Source of the DNA: JAVKBW01 sp040222995 | Lineage (GTDB): Bacteria > Pseudomonadota > Alphaproteobacteria > UBA8366 > Aestuariispiraceae | Length of the DNA: 64,000 bases | Assembly: GCA_040222995.1 (NCBI GenBank) | Contig: JAVKBW010000039.1 | Location: 186,001-250,000 of the forward strand | Direction of reading: 5' to 3' | Shown here: positions 30,744 to 38,565 of the stretch, piece by piece | How positions within the stretch are numbered: position 1 is the first letter of the stretch | Layout of the letters: each line of letters begins with the position of its first letter | Notes under the pieces: generated by a model | Database searches by the model: none | What the model was told of the DNA's origin: nothing | Seen by the model: only the letters and a program-made list of their open reading frames with translations | Made by a program: the position numbers and the translations under genes

Positions 30744-31352
30744 TCACCAGCCGCCGGTCTCAATCCATTTGTCGAGCTGGTCGAGCCGGTCGACGCCCCA
30801 GAACGGTTCTCCCCGATACAGGAAGAACGGCGAGCCGAACACGCCCAGTTCCATCGCCGCTTCGGTTTCCGCTTTCAGGCGTTCCTTGATCGCGGGCGCA
30901 CCGATTCCCGCTTCCACGGCATCCCGGTCCAGCCCGGTTTCCGAAGCGATATCCAGAACCGTGCCGGTTTCCCAGACCGGCCGCCCGGTCGCCCAGGCCC
31001 CGCGATACAGGGCATGCACCAGATCTTCCGTCTTTTCGGGGTGGGCTTCCGTCACCCAGTAGGTTGCCCGGCAACACGGCACCGGAAACACAGGAAATTT
31101 CGCCGGCCATTGAAACGGCAAATCATGCAGGCGGGCGGTCCGCATCATATCACGCCGCGAATAATCGCCTTTCAGCGGTTGGTCGACCAACGGACTGCCG
31201 CCGGTTTTCTTGAACACCGCACCGAGCAGAAAGGGTCGCCAATTGACCCGGACCCCGTGCCGGTCGGCAAGTGGACCGATCAGTTCCGACGCCAGATAGC
31301 CGTACGGAGAAGAGTATTCGAAATAGAAATCGATTGCCGGCGTTTCATTCAT
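30744..31352 (-). CDS. 2-hydroxychromene-2-carboxylate isomerase/DsbA family protein
   Basis: The 202-residue protein has the thioredoxin-like kappa-GST fold of 2-hydroxychromene-2-carboxylate isomerases: DFYFEYSSPYGYLAS at the start with Ser in place of a CxxC, VNWRPFLLGAVFKKTGG near 35, FGSPFFLYRGEPFWGVDRL near 172. The family isomerises naphthalene-pathway intermediates with glutathione, but many members have other or unknown substrates. It is 11 bases from the carbonic anhydrase stop, so the two are likely co-transcribed. Confidence 0.85.
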   Translation of the reverse strand: MNETPAIDFYFEYSSPYGYLASELIGPLADRHGVRVNWRPFLLGAVFKKTGGSPLVDQPLKGDYSRRDMMRTARLHDLPFQWPAKFPVFPVPCCRATYWVTEAHPEKTEDLVHALYRGAWATGRPVWETGTVLDIASETGLDRDAVEAGIGAPAIKERLKAETEAAMELGVFGSPFFLYRGEPFWGVDRLDQLDKWIETGGW

Positions 31353-31363
31353 CCGGGCATTCC

Positions 31364-31996
31364 TTATTCAACTACGCTGAAATCCTCGCCGGACCCGGCC
31401 AACACCTCCAGCCGCCCGGCATGCAGGTTGAACCGCCAGCCGTGCAGGGCGAGGTTGCCGGCTTCCACACGTTCGGCAATCCACGGGAATCCCATCAGAT
31501 TCGAAACGGAAAGCTGAACCGATGCCCGCTCCACTTCAATTGCGCCGCCACCGTCCGGAAATCCAGCTATACGCTGCGCTTCATGCGCAAGACTCACCCA
31601 GGTACCGATAAATTCGCGTTTCGAGATCAGTTCCGACGACATATCCGTAAGCGCTTCGATGCCGCCACAGCCGGAATGGCCAAGCACGACGAGATGGCTG
31701 ACCTTCAGATCCCGGACCGCGAATTCGATGGCCGCGCTGGTCCCGTGGTGAAAACCGTCCGGCTCATACGGCGGCACAAGCGCCGCAACATTCCGAATCA
31801 CGAAAATTTCGCCCGGGTCTGAGTTGAACAGAATGGCCGGGTCTACCCGGGAATCGGAACAGGCGATCAGACAGACATCCGGCGCCTGGCCTTCCTGCGC
31901 CAGCCGCTCGATTGTGCCGCCGCGCTTTTCATAATGCAGCGCCCTGAAACTCTTGAAGCCGGCCAGCAGCCGGCTGATCGATGTTTTCTCAGTCAT
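31364..31996 (-). CDS. Beta-carbonic anhydrase
   Basis: This 210-residue enzyme interconverts CO2 and bicarbonate. Zinc ligands are Cys46 in ACSDSR (with the Asp48-Arg50 dyad), His107 and Cys110 in LGHSGCGG. Length and order fit the plant-type beta class. It is cytoplasmic. The isomerase gene follows closely. A link to the one-carbon and decarboxylation genes elsewhere in the window is possible but unsupported. Confidence 0.92.
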   Translation of the reverse strand: MTEKTSISRLLAGFKSFRALHYEKRGGTIERLAQEGQAPDVCLIACSDSRVDPAILFNSDPGEIFVIRNVAALVPPYEPDGFHHGTSAAIEFAVRDLKVSHLVVLGHSGCGGIEALTDMSSELISKREFIGTWVSLAHEAQRIAGFPDGGGAIEVERASVQLSVSNLMGFPWIAERVEAGNLALHGWRFNLHAGRLEVLAGSGEDFSVVE

Positions 31997-32021
31997 AAAT
32001 CAAAATTCCGCCTCTACTGGA

Positions 32022-32534
32022 TTATGCACAATACTGTTCCGGCCGCATGTCATCGCCGACGCGAACGCCCTTTTCTCCCGGCGAAGTAAAAGGCGTCCTG
32101 AAAGTGAAAGCCTTCGGCGACGGTCCGTGCTTGCGTAAACAGGCAAGCTTTTCCATCGCCTCTTCGGTTGTCGGGATATGGCCGGCCGGTACCCACCAGA
32201 GCACCATGAAAGGACCGTCCCATTTCTGAAAGAAGTCGCGCCGGCGCTTCATGATTCCGACGTGATCGCTGCGATAGACGAAATCGAACAGCGCTTCAGT
32301 CGATTCCCAGACGGACAGATTGACGATCAGCAGCGGATCGGCCGCATCGACCGTGACATCCGTGGCGTTGCCTTCATCCGTTTGCAGCCGCCAGACAAAA
32401 CCGGGACTTTCATCGGCAAGCGCGTTGATGCGGTCCAGGTTGTCGACAAAGTCCTTCAGAGCCGGGCTGTCGAGCGAATCGACCGTACGCCCGATGTTGA
32501 GCTGCGCGAGATGATGGGTAGCAGTGTCTGTCAT
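32022..32534 (-). CDS. DUF3291 domain protein
   Basis: The 170-residue protein resembles DUF3291, a dimeric alpha-beta barrel (monooxygenase-like) domain: HHLAQLNIGR at the start, FVDNLDRINALADESPGFVWRL near 30, LIVNLSVWESTEALFDFVYRSDHVGIMKRR near 70 and WWVPAGHIPTTEEAMEKL near 112. Activity unknown. The ATG at 32534 lies just after the stop of the preceding SDR gene (32539), so the two are probably coupled. Confidence 0.8.
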   Translation of the reverse strand: MTDTATHHLAQLNIGRTVDSLDSPALKDFVDNLDRINALADESPGFVWRLQTDEGNATDVTVDAADPLLIVNLSVWESTEALFDFVYRSDHVGIMKRRRDFFQKWDGPFMVLWWVPAGHIPTTEEAMEKLACLRKHGPSPKAFTFRTPFTSPGEKGVRVGDDMRPEQYCA

Positions 32535-32538
32535 GCGA

Positions 32539-33201
32539 TCACCAGGGCAAGGGTTTGCCGTCATAGTTGAGAAAGGCGCCTGACTGCGACGCCGGTAGCT
32601 TGTCGACAATATTCTTCATGCCGCCGGCGCTGGCTTTGGTATCGATATCCGCCGAATCCCCCCCCATTTCCGTTCTTACCCAGCCTGGATGCAGCATGAC
32701 CGTTTTGATTCCCTCCGACGCCAGTTCCTTCGTCAGACAATCGACCGCCATGTTGAGGGCCGTCTTCGATGTTCTGTATAAATAGGACCCGCCTGTATTG
32801 TTGGCAATTGAACCCATGTTCGATGTTGTGAACGCCATTGTTTTGCGACCGGAATCCGCCACATTGCGCCGCAACAGCGACGCGAGGCGAATCGGTCCGG
32901 CCGTGTTGATACGAAAAGAGCGTTCCCAGTCGGCAAAGGTATTTTCGTCGAGACTCTTTCCCTTGTCGGCATAGATGCCCGCATTGTTCCACAAAATGTC
33001 GATCGGTTTGTCCTCCAGGGACGACACCAGCGTGTCGATGCTGGCTTCATTGCCGATATCCAGCGTCAGCGCGGTTGCGCCCTGCGGTGCGGTCGCCGGG
33101 TCCCGGCAGGCCGCCAGAACCGACCAGCCGTCGGCGAGATACGCATCACAAAGAGCCTTACCGATCCCGCGGTTCGCGCCTGTTATCAAAATCGTCGGCA
33201 T
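32539..33201 (-). CDS. Short-chain dehydrogenase/reductase
   Basis: The 220-residue SDR has TGANRGIG at residues 7-14, NNAG near 75 and the active-site YRTSK near 143. It is shorter than classical SDRs and resembles the C-factor/CsgA-like subgroup. AGGAGGG lies six bases before the ATG at 33201. It is followed by the DUF3291 gene. Substrate unknown. Confidence 0.85.
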   Translation of the reverse strand: MPTILITGANRGIGKALCDAYLADGWSVLAACRDPATAPQGATALTLDIGNEASIDTLVSSLEDKPIDILWNNAGIYADKGKSLDENTFADWERSFRINTAGPIRLASLLRRNVADSGRKTMAFTTSNMGSIANNTGGSYLYRTSKTALNMAVDCLTKELASEGIKTVMLHPGWVRTEMGGDSADIDTKASAGGMKNIVDKLPASQSGAFLNYDGKPLPW

Positions 33202-33217
33202 GATCCCTCCTGTATTT

Positions 33218-33595
33218 TCATTGATCCGGCATCCGGTTTCCGTCCTGCAATCGCGCCTCATACCGGTCGCCGCCCGATCCGATCCACACGACACCGCCGT
33301 CATCGGTTCGGGCCATGTCGTAGCAGGACCACCCGGTAGCGGGCGGCCATACCGAACAGTACTTGTCGCCGCTGACGCGCCAGCTTCCTTTGGTCAGACG
33401 CTTGCCGTCCCAGTACGGCGTTGCGCCGGAAGGGGAAAAATACTGCCTGATGACGCCGCCCTCGTATATCGCTGTGCGATCGGTCAAAGCCGTTTCAATC
33501 TCCGACCCCGCCATCGGCGCATCGCCGGCAAGAGCGGAAATCGAAAAAACAATCCCGGCAAGAGTCGGCAACACACCGTTAGCGACACGGCGCAT
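33218..33595 (-). CDS. Exported small protein, DUF995-like
   Basis: The 125-residue product begins with a signal peptide (MRRVANGVLPTLAGIVFSISALA). The mature part contains IYEGGVIRQYFSPSGATPYWDG and SGDKYCSVWPPATGWSCYDM, with two Cys likely to form a disulfide; the pattern is like DUF995 proteins. The start overlaps the 3' end of the LysR gene by 17 bases. The function is unknown. Confidence 0.65.
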   Translation of the reverse strand: MRRVANGVLPTLAGIVFSISALAGDAPMAGSEIETALTDRTAIYEGGVIRQYFSPSGATPYWDGKRLTKGSWRVSGDKYCSVWPPATGWSCYDMARTDDGGVVWIGSGGDRYEARLQDGNRMPDQ

Positions 33596-34472
33596 TCGCG
33601 ACCAGAAAATCGATAAGAACCCGAACTTTTGGCGACAGATGACGGGGGTCGGGATAAACAACGTGGATCGGTGTGATTTCTTCATCAAGATAATCCGTCA
33701 AAACGGGAACCAGACGGCCTTCAGCGACATCGTTGGTTACCAGAAAATCACTCAGCCTGGCCAGACCGAGGCCGGCGAGAGTCATCTTGTAAACAGCCTG
33801 CCCGTTATTGGCCAAGAAATTGCCGGATGTCCTGATCGTCTGCTCCCGCCCGTCCGGCATCACAAACCGCCAGTCGTTCAGACCGGGATTCCCGGCAAAG
33901 GCGAGGCAATTGTGTTTCGCCAGGTCGGCGGGTTCCCTGGGGATTCCGAACTTTTCGAAATAGGAAGGCGTGCCGACCACCAGCCGGCGCGCATCGCATA
34001 GTTTACGCGCCACCATCGCTGAATTTGCCAGCCTGCCCTGGCGGATCGCCAGATCGACCCCCTGTTCGACGAGATCGACTACGGCATCCGTCATGATCAC
34101 TTCGACCGTGATTTCGGGATACTGCGCCAGAAACTTCGGCAGAATCGGAATCAGGCGTTCCTGACCGTAGGCGTTCGATACTGTCAGACGAAGATTGCCG
34201 CGCGGCACTGCCTTCGAGGCTGAAACCGCCTGTTCCGCTTCGTCGATATCGGCAAGGATACGCTTCACCCGGTGATAGTAGGCATCGCCCTCTTCCGTCA
34301 CGCTGAGCCGCCGTGTCGTCCGGGTCAGCAGACGGACCCCCAACCGGTCCTCCAGCCGGGTGATCTGTTTGCTGACGGCCGACGGCGATAAATTCAACTG
34401 TCGCGCCGCCGCCGAGAACCCGCCATCGTCGACCACGCGAGCGAATACGACCATTTCGCCTACTGCATCCAT
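33579..34472 (-). CDS. LysR family transcriptional regulator
   Basis: This 297-residue regulator has an N-terminal winged helix-turn-helix (FARVVDDGGFSAAARQLNLSPSAVSKQITRLEDRLG) and a substrate-binding domain from about residue 90 (GNLRLTVSNAYGQERL). It is of the AaeR/DmlR-like subgroup (RTTRRLSVTEEG). The gene is divergent from a 54-residue gene; two palindromes lie in the intergenic region. The likely targets are that small gene, itself, or the SDR/DUF3291 genes that follow. The inducer is unknown. Confidence 0.9.
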   Translation of the reverse strand: MDAVGEMVVFARVVDDGGFSAAARQLNLSPSAVSKQITRLEDRLGVRLLTRTTRRLSVTEEGDAYYHRVKRILADIDEAEQAVSASKAVPRGNLRLTVSNAYGQERLIPILPKFLAQYPEITVEVIMTDAVVDLVEQGVDLAIRQGRLANSAMVARKLCDARRLVVGTPSYFEKFGIPREPADLAKHNCLAFAGNPGLNDWRFVMPDGREQTIRTSGNFLANNGQAVYKMTLAGLGLARLSDFLVTNDVAEGRLVPVLTDYLDEEITPIHVVYPDPRHLSPKVRVLIDFLVANAPCR

Positions 34473-34493
34473 CTTCGGTAAACCTGCTTATTT

Positions 34494-34532
34494 ATGAAGA
34501 TTTTTCATCTATATGGTTCTATTTCACCATAT
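34494..34532. promoter_or_regulatory. Two palindromes upstream of the LysR gene
   Basis: ATGAA-N5-TTCAT (34494-34508) and ATATGGT-N8-ACCATAT (34511-34532) lie in a very AT-rich intergenic stretch. The first has the T-N11-A form of LysR boxes. They are candidate sites for the adjacent regulator acting on both divergent promoters. Confidence 0.45.
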
Positions 34533-34600
34533 TATTAACTTTAAAGTAAGTAATTATATGTGCGGAGATACAGAAACTTAACATATAGAGGAGATTATCG

Positions 34601-34765
34601 ATGACCAGTATTCAAATCCCCGCCAACGCAGACATTGCAGCAGACCATGATCCTTTCCGCGTTGCAATGGAGGCCGCGCATCAGGCGCGGGCGGAAACAT
34701 TGCGGCAGGGTCTGGCAACGATCGGAAAAGCGACCCGCAGCAAATTCATCGCGGTGAAAGTCTAG
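34601..34765 (+). CDS. Small protein of 54 aa
   Basis: The frame begins with ATG seven bases after AGGAG and encodes an Ala-rich, mostly helical product (DPFRVAMEAAHQARAETLRQ, then IGKATRSKFIAVKV). It resembles the short basic-tailed proteins of alphaproteobacteria of the RSP_7527 kind, but I cannot verify this. It is divergent from a LysR gene and directly followed by a 272-base inverted-repeat element whose first base completes its TAG stop codon. Reconstructing the site without the element gives TAA at the same place, so the reading frame was not altered. Confidence 0.55.
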   Translation: MTSIQIPANADIAADHDPFRVAMEAAHQARAETLRQGLATIGKATRSKFIAVKV

Positions 34766-35036
34766 GCCGTAAACTCATAAACGAAAGAGGATTTTGCCCG
34801 TGACGGATTTGGATGGACCGGAGGTCTGGCGATTGCAGCGCGATGCAGCGGCATCGGGCAAGATCGACAGGCGGTCGGCGCGCCAAATCCGCCGGGCCGG
34901 AACGGCTGGCCGGTCGGGCTGCCCCTGCGGCGTCAATCCGCCTTGCCGATGCACCGGCATCGCCTTCGGCGAATTTCCTGGCATTGACAGGCCGAACCGG
35001 TCAGCAAAAACTCTCTTCGTTTATGAGTCTACGGCC
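34765..35036. mobile_element. Miniature inverted-repeat element with TA target duplication
   Basis: The 272-base element has imperfect terminal inverted repeats, GGCCGTAAACTCATAAACGA at the left and its complement with one mismatch over 21 bases at the right, and is flanked by TA on both sides (34763-34764 and 35037-35038). No transposase is encoded. TA duplication and short inverted ends fit a non-autonomous relative of IS630/Tc1-mariner elements. A Cys-containing 79-codon frame inside it is probably not a gene. The long inverted ends could also form a hairpin acting on both convergent transcripts. Confidence 0.6.
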
Positions 35037-35938
35037 TAAACAACGTCCCCGGTGCGCCCGAACTCGGCCTCGTAATGTCGCTTCTGTATTTCCGCAGCGG
35101 TTGCCGTGTTCCGCATCAGAATTGAAACAGTGACGATGCCGACACCGCCGGGAACCGGCGTAATCCACCCCGCCACGTCATAGCAGGATTCGAAATCGGC
35201 ATCGCCGACCACTTTTGTCGATCCGTCTTCCAGCGTAACCTGATTGATGCCGATATCGATCACCGCCGCGCCCGGTTTGATCATCTGTCCTGTTACCAGC
35301 CCGGCCTTGCCGACAGCGACAAACACCGCATCGGCCTGCCTTGAATGAACCGCCAGGTTTCGCGTCATGTGATGACAGACGGTGACCGTCGCGCCTTCGC
35401 TCATCAGCAGGAAGGCAATCGGCTTCCCGACGATTTCTGAATGGCCGATCACCACGACTTCCAGCCCTTGCAGGCGCAAAGATGTCTGCTTCAACAGCTC
35501 GACGGCGGCGACCGAGGTGCAGGGCCCCATGACCAGGTCGTTATAGACGATGTTGCCGATCGACGACGGGTGCATGCCTTCGACGTCTTTCATCGGATGG
35601 ATGGCGCGTTGCAATTCCTTGACCGATACCTGTTCCGGAGTCGGCCGCTGAATAATAATGCCTGTCGTGCGCGGGTCGGCGTTCAGCGCCGCGATGATAC
35701 CCAGCATCTCGGTCTGGGAAACGTCTTCCGGCAGGAACCGGCTTTCGAAATCGATGCCGAGTTTTTCCGCTACTTTCTGCTGGTTGCGGATGTAAAGATC
35801 CGCCGCTTCCGATTGCCCGATGGCCAGCGACACCAGCCGCGGCGTCCACCCTGCTTGCCGCAACGCTTCGACCCGAACGGCGACATCGGCCCGGATTTTT
35901 TCGGCAAGCGGTTTACCGCGCAGAGTTTTGTGGTCCAT
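35036..35938 (-). CDS. folD: FolD-like methylene-H4F dehydrogenase/cyclohydrolase
   Basis: The 300-residue protein has the FolD fold: catalytic Lys region SEAADLYIRNQQK near 50, MGPCTSVAAVELL near 136, the NADP motif GHSEIVGKP near 160 and PGGVGIVT near 262. It interconverts methylene-, methenyl- and formyl-H4F. Several usually fixed positions differ: QRPTP in place of the common QLPLP, GHS for GRS, and PGGVGIVT for PGGVGPMT. So it may be a specialised paralogue for the demethylation route. The ATG at 35938 follows GGAGG. Its stop codon abuts the inverted-repeat element. mobA lies 39 bases upstream on the same strand. Confidence 0.85.
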   Translation of the reverse strand: MDHKTLRGKPLAEKIRADVAVRVEALRQAGWTPRLVSLAIGQSEAADLYIRNQQKVAEKLGIDFESRFLPEDVSQTEMLGIIAALNADPRTTGIIIQRPTPEQVSVKELQRAIHPMKDVEGMHPSSIGNIVYNDLVMGPCTSVAAVELLKQTSLRLQGLEVVVIGHSEIVGKPIAFLLMSEGATVTVCHHMTRNLAVHSRQADAVFVAVGKAGLVTGQMIKPGAAVIDIGINQVTLEDGSTKVVGDADFESCYDVAGWITPVPGGVGIVTVSILMRNTATAAEIQKRHYEAEFGRTGDVV

Positions 35939-35977
35939 GCCAGCCTCCGGAAAGATCAAGAATTCGGGCACCCAATA

Positions 35978-36616
35978 CTAGGGATGGCCGGACCCGGCAA
36001 TGCCGTTCAGGTATGTTTCGGCCCGCTCGATATCGTCCGGCGTATTGGCGTTAAAGAACGGATCGATCGGCACAGTCGGAAAATCGACATCGCTGACGGC
36101 GTAGCGCGCCGTCCACCGGTCGACCTTGCGGATGTCCTCTTTCGTCATGGCGTCATAAAGCGCGTCACGCAGCGCAACCGGCCACAGGCCGACGACGGGA
36201 TGGGCGCGACCGCCGGATTCAGCGCGCGCCATGTCGGTCGAATCCGAATCGATTGCCGCGCGCAGACGGTCACACAGATCGGACGGCAGAAACGGGGCGT
36301 CGGTCGGCGCGGTCAGTATCCAGTCAAACTTGTTTCCGGTCTCGATGACCCAGTCCATACCGGTCAGCACGCCCGCCAGGGGGCCGGCAAAGCCGTCGAT
36401 CGAATCCGCCCGCACCGGCAGGCCGAATGCGTCGAATCGCGCCGGATCGCCATTCGCGTTCAGCACCATGCCGGAAACCTGCGGCGACAGGCGTTCTATT
36501 ATATACGACAGGATCGACCGGCCGCCGACCTGCCGCAGACATTTATCGCCGCCGCCCATCCGCCGCGCCTGCCCGCCGGCCAGTAACACACCCGCGACTT
36601 TTCCCGGTTCGATCAT
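35978..36616 (-). CDS. mobA: Molybdenum cofactor guanylyltransferase
   Basis: This 212-residue nucleotidyltransferase attaches GMP to molybdopterin, making the bis-MGD cofactor used by formate dehydrogenases. The N-terminal GTP-binding loop is LLAGGQARRMGGGDKCL (about 11-27), followed by GPLAGVLTGMDW near 79 and the metal-binding APTDAPFLP near 103. The start overlaps the diguanylate cyclase stop (ATGA). Together with fdhD two genes upstream it suggests maturation of a molybdenum formate dehydrogenase. Confidence 0.9.
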   Translation of the reverse strand: MIEPGKVAGVLLAGGQARRMGGGDKCLRQVGGRSILSYIIERLSPQVSGMVLNANGDPARFDAFGLPVRADSIDGFAGPLAGVLTGMDWVIETGNKFDWILTAPTDAPFLPSDLCDRLRAAIDSDSTDMARAESGGRAHPVVGLWPVALRDALYDAMTKEDIRKVDRWTARYAVSDVDFPTVPIDPFFNANTPDDIERAETYLNGIAGSGHP

Positions 36617-37560
36617 TTCGCCGAATCCGCCAGTTCGTCCGACCAGGTAACGACCCGGTTGCGGCCGCGTTGCTTGGCCGCGTACAGCGCCTGGTCCGCC
36701 CGTTCCAGGATCTGTTTCAGCGGCAGATTTCCGTCAACCTGCGCCAGCCCGAAGGAAGAGGTGATCTTGAGGGCGCGGCCATCGTCCAGAGGTACCGGAT
36801 TTTCCTCCAGACCCGCGCGCAGCCGTTCGAGCACACTGTTGGCAGTGCCCAGATTGGAGTTCGGCAGGCAGACAAGAAACTCCTCGCCGCCATACCTGTA
36901 GATCGTATCGTACGGTCTGAGAAAGGACAGGAACCGCCCGGCGACGGCGGTCAGAACCGTATCGCCCGCCGCATGGCCGTATGTATCGTTCACCGCCTTG
37001 AACCTGTCGATATCGGTCAGCCCGATACACAAAGGCTGGTTGTTCCGGACCGCGCGTTCGTATTCCGCATCCAGTTCCGACACCATGACCTGACGGTTGT
37101 GAAGCCCGGTTAATGGGTCGAGTTCTGAAACCGCTTTTTCGAAAGCGTCCCTGATACGTCCGGCAATCGAATAGAAGGCGTTCACCTTGGTCATCAGCGC
37201 GTCGTATTCGGTTGTCGGTATCGCGTGTCCGCCGCCCTGAACCGACAGCGCCAGCATCCGCGCATGATCGTGAATCTGCTTCTGCGTATCGGCCAGTTCC
37301 CTGAAGACCGGCTGCGCCACCAGACCTTTTTCGCCGTGATCCGCGAACCAGCGACCGAACCGCGTCTTGGTATGGGAATCGACCGCCAGCAGCTTCTTTT
37401 CGGGTGGCCGGGCACAGATAATAGCCCGATGCCACATTTGCAGAAACTCCCGCATGTCGGAAACAGCGTGTTTCATTACCTCGAGCACCCGGCGGGCATT
37501 CGCGGCAACGGTCGGGTCTGTTTCTTCCTGTTTCGGGGTCGCGGCTCTCGAGACGCTCAT
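36613..37560 (-). CDS. Diguanylate cyclase with degenerate CZB-like sensor domain
   Basis: The 315-residue cytoplasmic protein has a C-terminal GGDEF domain that makes c-di-GMP: DPLTGLHNR near 147, active-site GGEEF near 225-229 and an RxxD inhibitory site five residues before it (RPYD). The N-terminal helical part (WHRAI near 44, KTRFGRWFADHG near 65-76, FRELADTQKQIHDHARML near 86) resembles the chemoreceptor zinc-binding domain of DgcZ. The usual ligand Cys is Thr66 and one expected His appears to be Gln93, so zinc binding may be lost. It is joined by ATGA overlaps to both fdhD and mobA, an unusual place for a cyclase. Confidence 0.85.
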   Translation of the reverse strand: MSVSRAATPKQEETDPTVAANARRVLEVMKHAVSDMREFLQMWHRAIICARPPEKKLLAVDSHTKTRFGRWFADHGEKGLVAQPVFRELADTQKQIHDHARMLALSVQGGGHAIPTTEYDALMTKVNAFYSIAGRIRDAFEKAVSELDPLTGLHNRQVMVSELDAEYERAVRNNQPLCIGLTDIDRFKAVNDTYGHAAGDTVLTAVAGRFLSFLRPYDTIYRYGGEEFLVCLPNSNLGTANSVLERLRAGLEENPVPLDDGRALKITSSFGLAQVDGNLPLKQILERADQALYAAKQRGRNRVVTWSDELADSAK

Positions 37561-38438
37561 GCGGCGTCCTCGTTGCCGCTCGCCTTGCGGCGGTGTTTGC
37601 GGTCTTCCTCCGGCAGGGTCGCCGGATCGATATCGAACTCTATCCGCTCCTGCCCTGCCAGGGCGATGAACCGTTTGCCGCGGGCCCGGCCGATCAGGGT
37701 CAGACCGGCCTGCCTTGCCAGTTCGACACCCCAGGCGGTGAAGCCGGATCGCGATACCAGAACCGGAATCCCCATCTGCACCGTCTTGATAACCATTTCC
37801 GAGGTCAAACGCCCGGTCGTGTAGAACATCTTGTTGCCGGGATCGATGTCGTTCAGAAACATATATCCGGCGATCTTGTCGACGGCGTTATGGCGGCCGA
37901 CATCTTCCATATATAATAGGACACGATCTTCCTCGCAGAGAACGCAGCCGTGGATCGCGCCTGCTGTCAGATAAAGGCTCGGGGCGGTGTTGATCGCCTT
38001 GGTCAGCGTATACAGCCACGACGTTTTCAACCGGGCGTCCTTCGGCAGGTCGATCTCGTCGAACTTTTCCATCAGATCGCCGAACACCGTTCCCTGGGCG
38101 CAGCCCGAGGTTCGCGTTTTCTTTTTCAGTTTTTCCTCGAAATCGGTCTGCCGTTCGGTCCGCACCACGACAACCTCCAGATCGTCGTCGTAGTCGATGG
38201 CGGTAATTTTATCGTCTGCCTGAAGCATGTTCTGGTTCAGCAGAAACCCGACGGCGAGGTAGTCGGGATAATCGCCGATCGTCATGTTGGTGACGATTTC
38301 CTGGCCGTTGAGATAAATCGTCAGCGGCCGCTCGACGACCACGTCGATCCTGACGCTTTTCCCATCCTGATCGACGCCGTCGACACCCTGTGTCAGGCGC
38401 GGATCGTCGGGATCTGGCTGCAACAGCATCTCGGTCAT
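37557..38438 (-). CDS. fdhD: Formate dehydrogenase accessory sulfurtransferase FdhD
   Basis: The 293-residue protein transfers sulfur from a cysteine desulfurase to the molybdenum cofactor of formate dehydrogenase. Family signs are DYPDYLAVGFLL near 57, the Cys loop at SGCAQGT (Cys113), HGCVLCEEDRVLLYMEDVGRHNAVDKIAG near 165, and TTGRLTSEMVIKTVQMGIPVLVSRS near 210. The loop has one Cys where E. coli has CxxC. It is first of four minus-strand genes (fdhD, cyclase, mobA, folD) and divergent from moaA. No formate dehydrogenase gene is in the window. Confidence 0.92.
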   Translation of the reverse strand: MTEMLLQPDPDDPRLTQGVDGVDQDGKSVRIDVVVERPLTIYLNGQEIVTNMTIGDYPDYLAVGFLLNQNMLQADDKITAIDYDDDLEVVVVRTERQTDFEEKLKKKTRTSGCAQGTVFGDLMEKFDEIDLPKDARLKTSWLYTLTKAINTAPSLYLTAGAIHGCVLCEEDRVLLYMEDVGRHNAVDKIAGYMFLNDIDPGNKMFYTTGRLTSEMVIKTVQMGIPVLVSRSGFTAWGVELARQAGLTLIGRARGKRFIALAGQERIEFDIDPATLPEEDRKHRRKASGNEDAA

Positions 38439-38565
38439 CGAAAAATCGTGCCCTCAATCATCATTGAACAGCAATATGGAACGCTGCCCCCCTGCCAGCA
38501 AGGCGGTTCTAAAATACAAAGACGCCTCTTGATTTTATGCTCTTCATGCCAACACTCTATGCATT

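Noticed and set aside
34800..35039. 79-codon frame with four Cys (GCPCG, CRCTG) starting at GTG
   Set aside because: It lies inside the inverted-repeat element and ends in its right end and target duplication; the Cys pattern is likely accidental.
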